Shown piece by piece: positions 35,476 through 42,949 of a stretch of DNA of 64,000 nt. The position numbers and the translations under genes were made by a program. How positions within the stretch are numbered: the first letter of the stretch is position 1; every line of letters begins with the position of its first letter. Origin of the DNA: Chryseobacterium sp. SN22. GTDB lineage: Bacteria > Bacteroidota > Bacteroidia > Flavobacteriales > Weeksellaceae. Under the pieces are notes generated by a model. That model was given only the letters and a program-made list of their open reading frames with translations. It ran no database searches and was not told the origin of the DNA. Where the stretch lies: contig NZ_VTSX01000017.1 of NCBI RefSeq assembly GCF_008329705.1, forward strand, positions 1 to 64,000, given 5' to 3'.

Positions 35476-36435
35476 CTATCGGATGAGATGATTAAGACTG
35501 TCTGCCAGTTTTTCGGTAAATAAAGTAGCCCCATGCCTATTAAGGTGGCCGTTATCATAAGCATTTCTGTTAGTATATAATTCACGGAATGCCTTACGGG
35601 AAGAAAAATCCAGGATTCTCGTATGGGGAATCGTCTTAACATCCGACAAATCTGTTGGGGTAGAAAATGGAGGAAGGACAAGAAATAATTTAATCCTTTT
35701 TTTCTGACAATCTTCTGCCAAAAGTCTGAGTTTGGAAACCAGAGCCGGATTCAGTTTCTTTTTCGGGCCTTTTTCGGCATCAATGCGGTTTTTATAGATC
35801 AGCATAGTATCTTTCAGATAAATTGACCGTGCCTTCCTTACACTTACCATGCTGTTGTAATCTTTTTCCAAAGGAAAATAGCCGTTGTTGTAGTCTGTAA
35901 ATTCATTAATGGTTTTATCACGTTGTCCTAGTTTTTTGAAGTAAAAAATATTGGCAAACCAATGGGAAACTGACAAAAATGAAGAATTCCAGTCTTTATT
36001 GTGTGTAAAATATTCAAGTTCGAATTTTACTGTAGGAAGATCGTGGCAGTATAAAAACTTCTCGGTGTAAGCATTGATGTCAAACGGCTGTACATCCTGA
36101 ATTTCAAAAAACAGGTACTTTACATTTTTATGAATGTTTGTATGCCGGTATTCATACATGCTTTCGGAAAAGAAGGTTCCTCCGCTTGCCATGTTGTAGG
36201 CTTTTACCTTATGGGAAGTTGCGGAATCCAGCAATCCCGTATTGACCTGGCGATACATCCTGCTGCTGCCGAAGACAAGAGCATTATACCCGGCGCCATT
36301 CTTATCATAATAACGGACTTTCTGCCTGATAAAATATTCACCATAGAGCTTGTATTTTTTAACGGATGACAAACCGTAACCCAGCAGGAAAAGGAAAAGC
36401 AGCCAGCATGCTATTTTAATAATAAATTTCTTCAT
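35476..36435 (-). CDS. SGNH-hydrolase-like partner of the MBOAT protein
   Basis: A 319-residue protein from the chosen ATG (MKKFIIKIACWLLFLF). It has one N-terminal membrane helix and an exported domain with the SGNH nucleophile motif in ALVFGSSRMYR (Ser57) and a late DNGHLNRHG motif (Asp/His). This is the AlgJ/DltD/PatB type of layout, in which a membrane-anchored SGNH protein receives acyl groups from an MBOAT protein. It starts one base after the MBOAT stop. An upstream start is possible but would overlap that gene. The acceptor is unknown. Confidence 0.75.
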   Translation of the reverse strand: MKKFIIKIACWLLFLFLLGYGLSSVKKYKLYGEYFIRQKVRYYDKNGAGYNALVFGSSRMYRQVNTGLLDSATSHKVKAYNMASGGTFFSESMYEYRHTNIHKNVKYLFFEIQDVQPFDINAYTEKFLYCHDLPTVKFELEYFTHNKDWNSSFLSVSHWFANIFYFKKLGQRDKTINEFTDYNNGYFPLEKDYNSMVSVRKARSIYLKDTMLIYKNRIDAEKGPKKKLNPALVSKLRLLAEDCQKKRIKLFLVLPPFSTPTDLSDVKTIPHTRILDFSSRKAFRELYTNRNAYDNGHLNRHGATLFTEKLADSLNHLIR

Positions 36436-36436
36436 A

Positions 36437-37870
36437 TTAAAACTGGAAATAAATGAATTCATTGCTGCCGAAATTGGCATAACGCAGGATGATAAAAATG
36501 ATAATCAGGTACAGACCTCGCCGCAGCCACGGATTATATTCCCGGATTTCGAGCCCGTGAAATTTCCGCCGGTTCAGCCATTCGATAATCATCATAACAG
36601 CAACAAAGGCCAATACTTTATATGGCATGGGGTCAGGTAATGACAACAAGGTTTTACCGAATAACCTTTTGATATACAGGATGGCCTGTAAAACACTTTC
36701 TGCACGGAAGAAAATCCAGGCAAGGCACACCAGTGAAAAGGTAATCAGGATCTGGAAAATTTCCCTGAAGGAAGGGACCAGCCGGTTCATGGCGACCACT
36801 TCAAGATTCTCACGGTTTTTCCCGAATACCAGCAGCGGTAAAAAGTAAACGGCGTTTAAGCCGCCCCAGATCACAAAGGTCCAGTTGGCACCGTGCCAGA
36901 ACCCGCTGACAAGAAAAATAATAAAGGTGTTCCTTATTTTCATCAGCATTCCGCCTTTGCTGCCTCCTAAAGGAATATACAGATAGTCCCGGAACCAGGT
37001 AGAAAGGGAAATATGCCATCTTCTCCAGAATTCGGCAATGTCCCTTGAAAAATATGGAAAAGCAAAGTTTTTAAGAAGCTCAATGCCGAACAGGCGCGAT
37101 ACCCCCAAGGCAATATCCGAATACCCGGAAAAATCCCCGTAGATCTGGAAAGCAAACAGAACGGCACCGATGGCCAGATTGCTGCTGCTCTCTGTCTGGT
37201 AATGGGTAAAGATCTCATTGACGATCGGGGCACAATTGTCCGCGATTACGATTTTCTTGAAGAAGCCCCACAGGATCTGCCGCATCCCGTCTACAGCCTG
37301 TTCATAATTAAATACCCTTTCTTTCTGGATCTGCGGAAGAAGGTGGGTTGCCCTTTCAATAGGCCCTGCCACCAAGAGGGGAAAATAGCTTACGAAAACG
37401 GCATAATCAATAGGATTTCTTTCTGCGGAAATTCTTTTTTTATAAATATCGATAATATAGGAAAGGCCGTGAAAGGTATAAAAGGAAATACCGATCGGCA
37501 AGACAATATGCAAAAGCATGACATTTACCTGGAAACCAAATCCCTGGAGCAGCTCCGAAAAGCTTTCTGCAAAAAAGTTGTAATATTTGAAAAAGCCCAG
37601 GAAACCGAGATTAATACCGATGCTTAAGACAAGCCAGAATTTGGCAGCGTGCTTCGTTTTGCTTCTTTCGATCTGTATTCCGGAAAAGAAATCCAGCGCA
37701 ATGGAAAACATAAGGAGCAGCAGAAACCTCCAGTCCCAGCATGCATAGAAGTAGAGACTGGCAACCAGTAAAAGGATATTCTGGTACTTATATTTTTTAT
37801 TGAAAAAAAACCAGTACAGGATGAAAACTACCGGTAAAAACAGTAAAAAGCTTATTGAATTGAACAGCAC
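36437..37870 (-). CDS. MBOAT family O-acyltransferase (AlgI/DltB-like)
   Basis: A 477-residue polytopic membrane protein with about eleven transmembrane segments. MBOAT hallmarks are present: GISFYTFHGLSYIID, FWRRWHISLSTWFRDYLYIP (conserved His) and SGFWHGANWTFVIWGG with the catalytic His. Such proteins move acetyl or other acyl groups across the membrane to polysaccharide, peptidoglycan or teichoic acid. With the SGNH gene it forms a two-gene module. The target is probably an envelope polymer, by inference. Confidence 0.9.
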   Translation of the reverse strand: MLFNSISFLLFLPVVFILYWFFFNKKYKYQNILLLVASLYFYACWDWRFLLLLMFSIALDFFSGIQIERSKTKHAAKFWLVLSIGINLGFLGFFKYYNFFAESFSELLQGFGFQVNVMLLHIVLPIGISFYTFHGLSYIIDIYKKRISAERNPIDYAVFVSYFPLLVAGPIERATHLLPQIQKERVFNYEQAVDGMRQILWGFFKKIVIADNCAPIVNEIFTHYQTESSSNLAIGAVLFAFQIYGDFSGYSDIALGVSRLFGIELLKNFAFPYFSRDIAEFWRRWHISLSTWFRDYLYIPLGGSKGGMLMKIRNTFIIFLVSGFWHGANWTFVIWGGLNAVYFLPLLVFGKNRENLEVVAMNRLVPSFREIFQILITFSLVCLAWIFFRAESVLQAILYIKRLFGKTLLSLPDPMPYKVLAFVAVMMIIEWLNRRKFHGLEIREYNPWLRRGLYLIIIFIILRYANFGSNEFIYFQF

Positions 37871-37934
37871 GATATTTCGTTAAAATGTTACGCCGTAAAA
37901 GTAATAAAAATAAGGCCCTGTTTTTTATATAAAA

Positions 37935-37972
37935 AAAACATTCTGTAAAACCTATATTTTACAGAATGTTTT
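37935..37972 (-). terminator. Terminator of the bamD-rpoZ unit
   Basis: Perfect 16-base arms AAAACATTCTGTAAAA and TTTTACAGAATGTTTT around CCTATA, with a T run behind it on the minus strand. It lies 53 bases beyond the rpoZ stop and separates that unit from the MBOAT pair. Confidence 0.85.
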
Positions 37973-38024
37973 CTATAATTTATCATGCTTAAATTAAAGT
38001 TATGCATGATCATAAAAGACGTAC

Positions 38025-38348
38025 TTATTTTCTTTCCTCCGTTTTTCTGAAGTAAACATCACCGTTTAGCCATTCTTCAATCGCAATGGAAGTCGGCTTA
38101 GGAAGTTTTTCGTAATGTTTGGAGATCTCGATCTGCTCTCTGTTTTCAAAAACTTCTTCCAATGTTGAATTGTGCACGGCAAATTCGTCAAGCTTATTGT
38201 GAAGTTCCGTACGGATTTCAGCATTGATCTGCTCTGCTCTTTTTCCCATGATAACAATCGCTTCGTAGATTGAGCCTACATTGTCTTCAATCTTATCTTT
38301 ATCGTAAGTAATTGTATTTACTTCTGCTTTTGTATCTTTTACACTCAT
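38025..38348 (-). CDS. rpoZ: DNA-directed RNA polymerase omega subunit
   Basis: A 107-residue protein of the Bacteroidota omega/RpoK type: DNVGSIYEAIVIMGKRAEQIN is the omega core, followed by a charged extension. It assists assembly of RNA polymerase. It follows bamD by 42 bases and has its own promoter in that gap. Confidence 0.9.
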   Translation of the reverse strand: MSVKDTKAEVNTITYDKDKIEDNVGSIYEAIVIMGKRAEQINAEIRTELHNKLDEFAVHNSTLEEVFENREQIEISKHYEKLPKPTSIAIEEWLNGDVYFRKTEERK

Positions 38349-38378
38349 TTTGAGAATATTATTTTTTATTTAAGTTCG

Positions 38379-38386
38379 CAAATTTA
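38379..38386 (-). promoter_or_regulatory. TAAATTTG promoter of rpoZ
   Basis: TAAATTTG followed by C on the minus strand, 30 bases before the rpoZ ATG, in the short gap after bamD. This allows omega to be made apart from BamD. Confidence 0.55.
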
Positions 38387-38390
38387 CGAA

Positions 38391-39386
38391 TTATCTTTGA
38401 ATTTTGAAAGTCGCTGCCGGCGGAGGGGTATTTATCGCCGCACTGTCCCTCTGGATCTGCATTGCTTTCTTTTCAGCATCCACCTGATCTTTTGCCTGCT
38501 GTTCGGTTTTTGCTTTCTCCGCATTCTGCGCTTCCAGTCTTTTCTGCTTCTCCGTTAAAGCGGCAATTCTTGCTTCGGTATTCTTTTTAACAACAACAAA
38601 ATCTTTCTTTTCTTTTTCCAGCTTTTCCCTGAGGTCTAGAGCCGTTTTGGCCACGTCGGTATCCGGCATTTCCTTTTCAATCTGTCTGGTAAAGGCCAAT
38701 GCACTTTCGATACGCTCGTCTTTAAGATCGTAAACCGATTTGGTAGCCAGCTCGTAACGGGACTTCACGATATAATCATAAATCTGCGGACGAAGCTTTG
38801 TACTTGGGAAATCTTCCAGCACATTTTCAAACGTTACGTTCGCTGCCTTATATTCGCCCATTTTATAATACTGCTTTGCATTTTCATATGCTTTGAACTC
38901 CAGCTTGTAAGACAATTCGTCAATCAGGGTGTTGATATTTTTGGATCTTTCTGAAGTCGGATAGTTGTTCAGGAAGTCCTGAAGCTCGTTGATCGCAGTT
39001 TGTGTGGTAGACTGGTCCAGGTTGTAATCCATTGATCCTTCATAATAACATAAGGCCGACATATATGCCGCCTCTTCCTTACGGCTGTCCTGAGGGAAGC
39101 TGATGGCAAAATTCTTGAACTGGTTTCCCGCTAATCTGTAATTTTTATCATAGTAGTTGGCATAGGCAGAATTGAAGACCACATTAGGTGCGTCATCAGT
39201 TCCCGCTACCAGATTCGGAAGCCTGTCGTAAAGTGCCAAAGCATTTTTCCACTTCTTTTTAGCAAAGTTTTCGTTAGCCGTCTTTAAGATCAGATTCTTA
39301 TCCGCACTTTTCATTGCCCTTTCCTGCTTACTTACGCAAGACGCTACTACTGCTACAGTAAAAAGACCTAAAATATATTTTTTCAT
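38391..39386 (-). CDS. bamD: Outer membrane assembly lipoprotein BamD
   Basis: A 331-residue lipoprotein with lipobox VASC (Cys at about residue 17), five TPR-like repeats from about 25 to 245, and the characteristic NYPTSER and EDFPSTKLRPQIYDYIV segments. It is part of the BAM machine that inserts beta-barrel proteins. The last 75 residues form a Lys/Glu/Gln/Ala-rich coiled-coil tail ending in a TPPPAATF stretch, beyond the usual BamD length of about 250. Confidence 0.88.
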   Translation of the reverse strand: MKKYILGLFTVAVVASCVSKQERAMKSADKNLILKTANENFAKKKWKNALALYDRLPNLVAGTDDAPNVVFNSAYANYYDKNYRLAGNQFKNFAISFPQDSRKEEAAYMSALCYYEGSMDYNLDQSTTQTAINELQDFLNNYPTSERSKNINTLIDELSYKLEFKAYENAKQYYKMGEYKAANVTFENVLEDFPSTKLRPQIYDYIVKSRYELATKSVYDLKDERIESALAFTRQIEKEMPDTDVAKTALDLREKLEKEKKDFVVVKKNTEARIAALTEKQKRLEAQNAEKAKTEQQAKDQVDAEKKAMQIQRDSAAINTPPPAATFKIQR

Positions 39387-39432
39387 ATAAAAAATTCAAC
39401 AGTTTTCGGATTACAGCCGATTTACTAATTTG

Positions 39433-39440
39433 CAAAAATA
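39433..39440 (-). promoter_or_regulatory. TATTTTTG promoter of bamD
   Basis: TATTTTTG followed by C on the minus strand, 46 bases before the bamD ATG. Confidence 0.5.
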
Positions 39441-39487
39441 TAACTTTTTTGCCAATAGATTTTTTTTTATGATTATTTAACGTAAAT

Positions 39488-40117
39488 TTAGTCGGCTGCG
39501 TATCCTAAAATTGCAAAAACACTCATTAAAAGATTCATCCTTACCTTTTTCTCTGCTTCCTTAGCATAGGTTTCATCATTTTTATTGGGAACATAGAGTT
39601 CATAAAAATTACGGTTGCGGATAACGAATAAGGTAGAGCCGATGATGGTGGTAAGCACATCTTCCGGTTTCGGAGTAAAGGTGAACACGCCGGAAGCCAC
39701 TCCTTTTTTGATGACTTCGTCAAGTTTTTTAACAAACAGCTGGTAAAAATCCATCAGTTCATCTTTTACATGATCGGTATGGCGGAGTTCCTGGGTTACG
39801 AAACCGTGGAAATAATTGTATTTAAACAATTGCCCAACAATGTACTTGATCATTTCCTTCATCTGCATTTCCGGCTTTCCGTCTTTGATGGTATCGGCAA
39901 ACCCCGAAAAGTTTTCCCTGGTTTTAAGAACCCGGTACTGGTAAAGGTAAGACATCATTTTTTCTTTGGACCCGAAGTAATAGGAAATCATAGCGACGTT
40001 AATATTAGCCTTGGAACAGATATCCCTTACCGAAGTTCCTTCGTAGCCTTTTTTTGCAATCAGTTCTTCGGCAATGTCTAAAATGTGGATTTGCTTTTCT
40101 GTAAATTTTTTTTTCAT
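39488..40117 (-). CDS. TetR/AcrR family transcriptional regulator
   Basis: A 209-residue repressor-type protein. The N-terminal helix-turn-helix covers residues 5-50 (ILDIAEELIAKKGYEGTSVR, then NINVAMISYYFGSKEKMM). The rest is an all-helical ligand-binding domain with no recognisable ligand signature. It is divergent from the tatD gene. A short inverted repeat in the shared upstream region may be its operator. Confidence 0.9.
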   Translation of the reverse strand: MKKKFTEKQIHILDIAEELIAKKGYEGTSVRDICSKANINVAMISYYFGSKEKMMSYLYQYRVLKTRENFSGFADTIKDGKPEMQMKEMIKYIVGQLFKYNYFHGFVTQELRHTDHVKDELMDFYQLFVKKLDEVIKKGVASGVFTFTPKPEDVLTTIIGSTLFVIRNRNFYELYVPNKNDETYAKEAEKKVRMNLLMSVFAILGYAAD

Positions 40118-40159
40118 GAATGCACTTTGAGTAAAGTTAAGAATTTTTAACAGATTTAT

Positions 40160-40171
40160 AAACGTTCGTTT
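40160..40171. promoter_or_regulatory. Candidate TetR operator
   Basis: An inverted repeat AAACG-TT-CGTTT in the divergent gap between the TetR gene and tatD. TetR regulators often bind palindromes of this type in their own upstream region. The assignment rests on position and symmetry only. Confidence 0.4.
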
Positions 40172-40212
40172 AAGGAATTTACATTAAATATAAATTAATA
40201 GTATTTTTGAAA

Positions 40213-40839
40213 ATGGAATTTTTCAATTTTCATCATCATAATAAACAGACGGCCCATGGTATTTACAATCTTGAAGCTGGAGAAACACCACCTGACTTTC
40301 CCTATTCGGTCGGAATCCATCCTAAAACTATCGATACCGATCAATTCGAAAACCAATGGAGCCGGCTGTGTGCAAATATTACGGACCACTGTTTTGCAAT
40401 CGGGGAATGCGGGCTGGATTCCTTTGCAGAAACGGATCAGAAAATACAGGATGAAGTTTTCTTAAAACAGATCCGGCTGGCCAATGAAATAAAAAAGCCG
40501 CTGATTATCCACTGTGTCCGGAAATTTTATGAAGTGATTTCCTTTAAAAAATATGCTGAACAACCCATGGTCATCCACGGTTTTAATAAAAAAGACAGCA
40601 TTGCAGCAGATCTGCTGAAAAATAATTTTTATCTGAGTTTTGGAAAAGCGGTTTTGTATAATTTATCTTTGCAAAATACTTTGAAAATTACTCCTTTAGA
40701 CAAAATTTTTCTGGAAACCGACAATGATGATTTCCGCATCGAAGAATTGTACGGAAAAGTTGCTGAACTGAAGGGAATTTCGCTGGAAGAGTTAAATAAA
40801 CAAATTACAGAAAATCTAGAGACAATAAAAAATGGATAA
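40213..40839 (+). CDS. TatD family metal-dependent hydrolase
   Basis: A 208-residue TIM-barrel hydrolase from the ATG (MEFFNFHHHNKQ). Metal-site motifs are FNFHHHN at the start, AIGECGLDS (about 66), IIHCVRKFYEV (about 98), VIHGFNKKD (about 120) and LETDNDD (about 173). It is shorter than E. coli TatD (260 residues) and belongs to the compact Bacteroidota form. TatD enzymes are DNases or tRNA-processing phosphodiesterases. It overlaps tcdA by eight bases. Confidence 0.85.
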   Translation: MEFFNFHHHNKQTAHGIYNLEAGETPPDFPYSVGIHPKTIDTDQFENQWSRLCANITDHCFAIGECGLDSFAETDQKIQDEVFLKQIRLANEIKKPLIIHCVRKFYEVISFKKYAEQPMVIHGFNKKDSIAADLLKNNFYLSFGKAVLYNLSLQNTLKITPLDKIFLETDNDDFRIEELYGKVAELKGISLEELNKQITENLETIKNG

Positions 40840-41557
40840 ATACTGGTTGGAAAGAACAGAGCTCCTCATCAAGGAAGAAGGTTTGGAAAAGTTGAATAAG
40901 GCTACGGTTCTGGTAGTAGGTTTAGGAGGTGTCGGTTCTTTTGCAGCAGAGTTCCTTGCCAGAGCCGGAGTCGGAAACATGACGATTGTTGACGGCGACA
41001 CCGTAGATATTACCAACATCAACAGACAGCTGCCGGCCCTTCATTCAACCGTAGGAAAGCATAAGGTGGAAGTAGTCGCGGAAAGGCTTATGGATATTAA
41101 TCCTCAGCTTAACCTTACAAAAATCAACGAGTTCCTGAATCCGGAAAGAATGGATGAAGTATTGGATTCCGCAACATTCGATTATGTACTGGATTGCATC
41201 GACAGTGTAACCCCAAAGCTTTGTTTGATTATTGCCGCAAAAAAAAGGAGGATAAAAATCGTAAGTTCCATGGGAGCGGGCGGAAAGATCGATCCGAGCA
41301 AAGTGATGGTACGCGATATCAGCAAGACTGCAGACTGCCACCTTGCGAGACAGGTCCGAAAAAGGCTGAAAAAAGAAAAAATCGATAAGGGGGTGCGCTG
41401 TGTGTTTTCTGGTGAAATCCAGAACGAAGAGAGCCTGAAAATGACTGACGGAACCAATTACAAGCGGTCTTTTTACGGAACCATCAGTTATATGCCGGCT
41501 ATTTTCGGACTGTATGCTGCTTCGGAAGTCATTAATTATCTGATGAAAAAGGATTAA
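40832..41557 (+). CDS. tcdA: tRNA threonylcarbamoyladenosine dehydratase
   Basis: A 241-residue E1-like (ThiF/MoeB) enzyme with the ATP motif GLGGVGSFAAE from residue 30, DGDTVDITNINRQ (about 55) and SSMGAGGKIDPS. It converts t6A37 of tRNA to its cyclic form ct6A. It lacks the Cys-cluster zinc domain of MoeB and matches the TcdA length and segments such as SGEIQNEESL. It is translationally coupled to tatD. Confidence 0.9.
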   Translation: MDKYWLERTELLIKEEGLEKLNKATVLVVGLGGVGSFAAEFLARAGVGNMTIVDGDTVDITNINRQLPALHSTVGKHKVEVVAERLMDINPQLNLTKINEFLNPERMDEVLDSATFDYVLDCIDSVTPKLCLIIAAKKRRIKIVSSMGAGGKIDPSKVMVRDISKTADCHLARQVRKRLKKEKIDKGVRCVFSGEIQNEESLKMTDGTNYKRSFYGTISYMPAIFGLYAASEVINYLMKKD

Positions 41558-41668
41558 TCGGGTATTAAAAGCTTCGACATATCAGGCAATCCATTACCGT
41601 ATAAGTTACGCCTGGCAAAGCCGAGGCCCTGCTATAAATAAAAATTATCCCTTATCTTTACCCCTGTC

Positions 41669-42043
41669 ATGACAAACTTCAAATATCCCAGAGCCGAAAA
41701 ACTCAAAAAAAATACCGAGATCTCTTTACTTTTCGAAAAGGGAAAATGGAGAACAAACGGGAATTTGAGGATCATCATTTTGAAAAACAAACCTGCAACT
41801 CCTGTTGAAAGCACGAAATTTGCGGTCTCAGTTTCCAAAAAATATTTCAAAAAAGCGGTTCACAGAAACCGCATCAAGAGACTGCTGCGTGAATCGTACC
41901 GGCTGAATAAAGAGGCCTTTAAAGAGGCCTTCGGCGACCAAACGATGGCAATGCTCTTCTGGGCTTCTTCGGAAATGCCCCAGAAATTCCAGGAAGTGGA
42001 AGCCCAGTTCATCAGGCTTTGCCAGGCTCAGAAAAAACCGTAG
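41669..42043 (+). CDS. rnpA: Ribonuclease P protein component
   Basis: A 124-residue basic protein with the RnpA signature KKAVHRNRIKRLLRESYR at about residue 67. It is the protein subunit that helps RNase P RNA mature the 5' ends of tRNAs. It is not next to rpmH or yidC here, so it lies apart from the origin cluster seen in many bacteria. The upstream TATCTTTA is a near-consensus -7 element. Confidence 0.93.
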   Translation: MTNFKYPRAEKLKKNTEISLLFEKGKWRTNGNLRIIILKNKPATPVESTKFAVSVSKKYFKKAVHRNRIKRLLRESYRLNKEAFKEAFGDQTMAMLFWASSEMPQKFQEVEAQFIRLCQAQKKP

Positions 42044-42146
42044 CTCCTGTTTTCACAAAATCAGTTATATATTTTATATAAGATTCAATATTAAATTTTT
42101 CTTCTACTTTTCGTATCTTAGGGCAACCATAAATCTGAAAATTAAT

Positions 42147-42755
42147 ATGTTAGATCATGTTCCCTATTTCTCTTATGTGCTAAGTGCATTTATCGGTATC
42201 GGGCTGGCTGCAGCTACCGGCTTCAGGGTATTTCTCCCGATGTTTGCCGTAAGCCTGGCCTCCTATTTTCACTGGATTCCCATGAACGAAAGTTTTGAGT
42301 GGCTTGCAGGACTTCCGGCACTTATCACCACCGGTATTGCTACCATTGTCGAAATTCTGGCTTATTATATCCCTTTTGTCGATCATCTGCTGGATACGGT
42401 TTCCGTCCCGATGGCTACAGTTGCAGGTTCGGTTTTATTTGCCAGCCAGTTTGCAGAGCTGGGAACCTTTCCGCAATGGGCTTTGGGATTAATTGCCGGC
42501 GGTGGAACGGCAGCGACAATAAGTTCTGGCTTTGCGGGGCTGCGGGCTGCTTCAACGGCGACAACCGGCGGACTGGGAAATTCTGTGGTAGGAACTACGG
42601 AAACGGCCGGAGCAGGCATAATGGCTTTCCTGGCGATGGCAGCTCCTGTTATTGCTGCTGCTTGTGCCATTCTCCTGATTATCGGTGTTGTATTTTTTGG
42701 GAGGAAACTGTGGCGGAAATTTAGAAAAAAGAAAGCTATGGCGCGGCCAACATGA
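42147..42755 (+). CDS. DUF4126 family membrane protein
   Basis: A 202-residue membrane protein rich in Gly/Ala with about five transmembrane segments: GIGLAAATGFRVFLPMF at the start, then TVSVPMATVAGSVLFAS and a Gly/Ala/Thr-rich central stretch, ending in a basic tail (KLWRKFRKKK). It matches DUF4126. No function is known. It is a single gene. Confidence 0.82.
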   Translation: MLDHVPYFSYVLSAFIGIGLAAATGFRVFLPMFAVSLASYFHWIPMNESFEWLAGLPALITTGIATIVEILAYYIPFVDHLLDTVSVPMATVAGSVLFASQFAELGTFPQWALGLIAGGGTAATISSGFAGLRAASTATTGGLGNSVVGTTETAGAGIMAFLAMAAPVIAAACAILLIIGVVFFGRKLWRKFRKKKAMARPT

Positions 42756-42782
42756 ATAACGGCGGAAAAACTTCCGCCGCCT

Positions 42783-42932
42783 CTATTTCAATTCAATTTG
42801 TTCATTCCATTTTTTCCGGATAAATTTTCCCAGGATAGTTTCCAGAAAACCTATAATTGGGAAAAGCAGAACTGCAATATACAGTAAAATTACAGCTAAG
42901 CCTATGGAAGTAATATGATAAGCCGTGATCAA
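42783..42932 (-). CDS. Possible small membrane protein (49 aa)
   Basis: A TTG-started frame encoding 49 residues: one long hydrophobic stretch (SIGLAVILLYIAVLLFPIIGF) then a basic tail FIRKKWNEQ. A stop lies three codons upstream of the TTG, so it cannot be longer in this frame. It sits just beyond the 840-residue TPR gene on the same strand. The clear membrane-then-basic pattern favours a real gene, but the non-ATG start and lack of a family make it doubtful. Confidence 0.35.
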   Translation of the reverse strand: MITAYHITSIGLAVILLYIAVLLFPIIGFLETILGKFIRKKWNEQIELK

Positions 42933-42949
42933 TACTCATTAGCTCTGCT

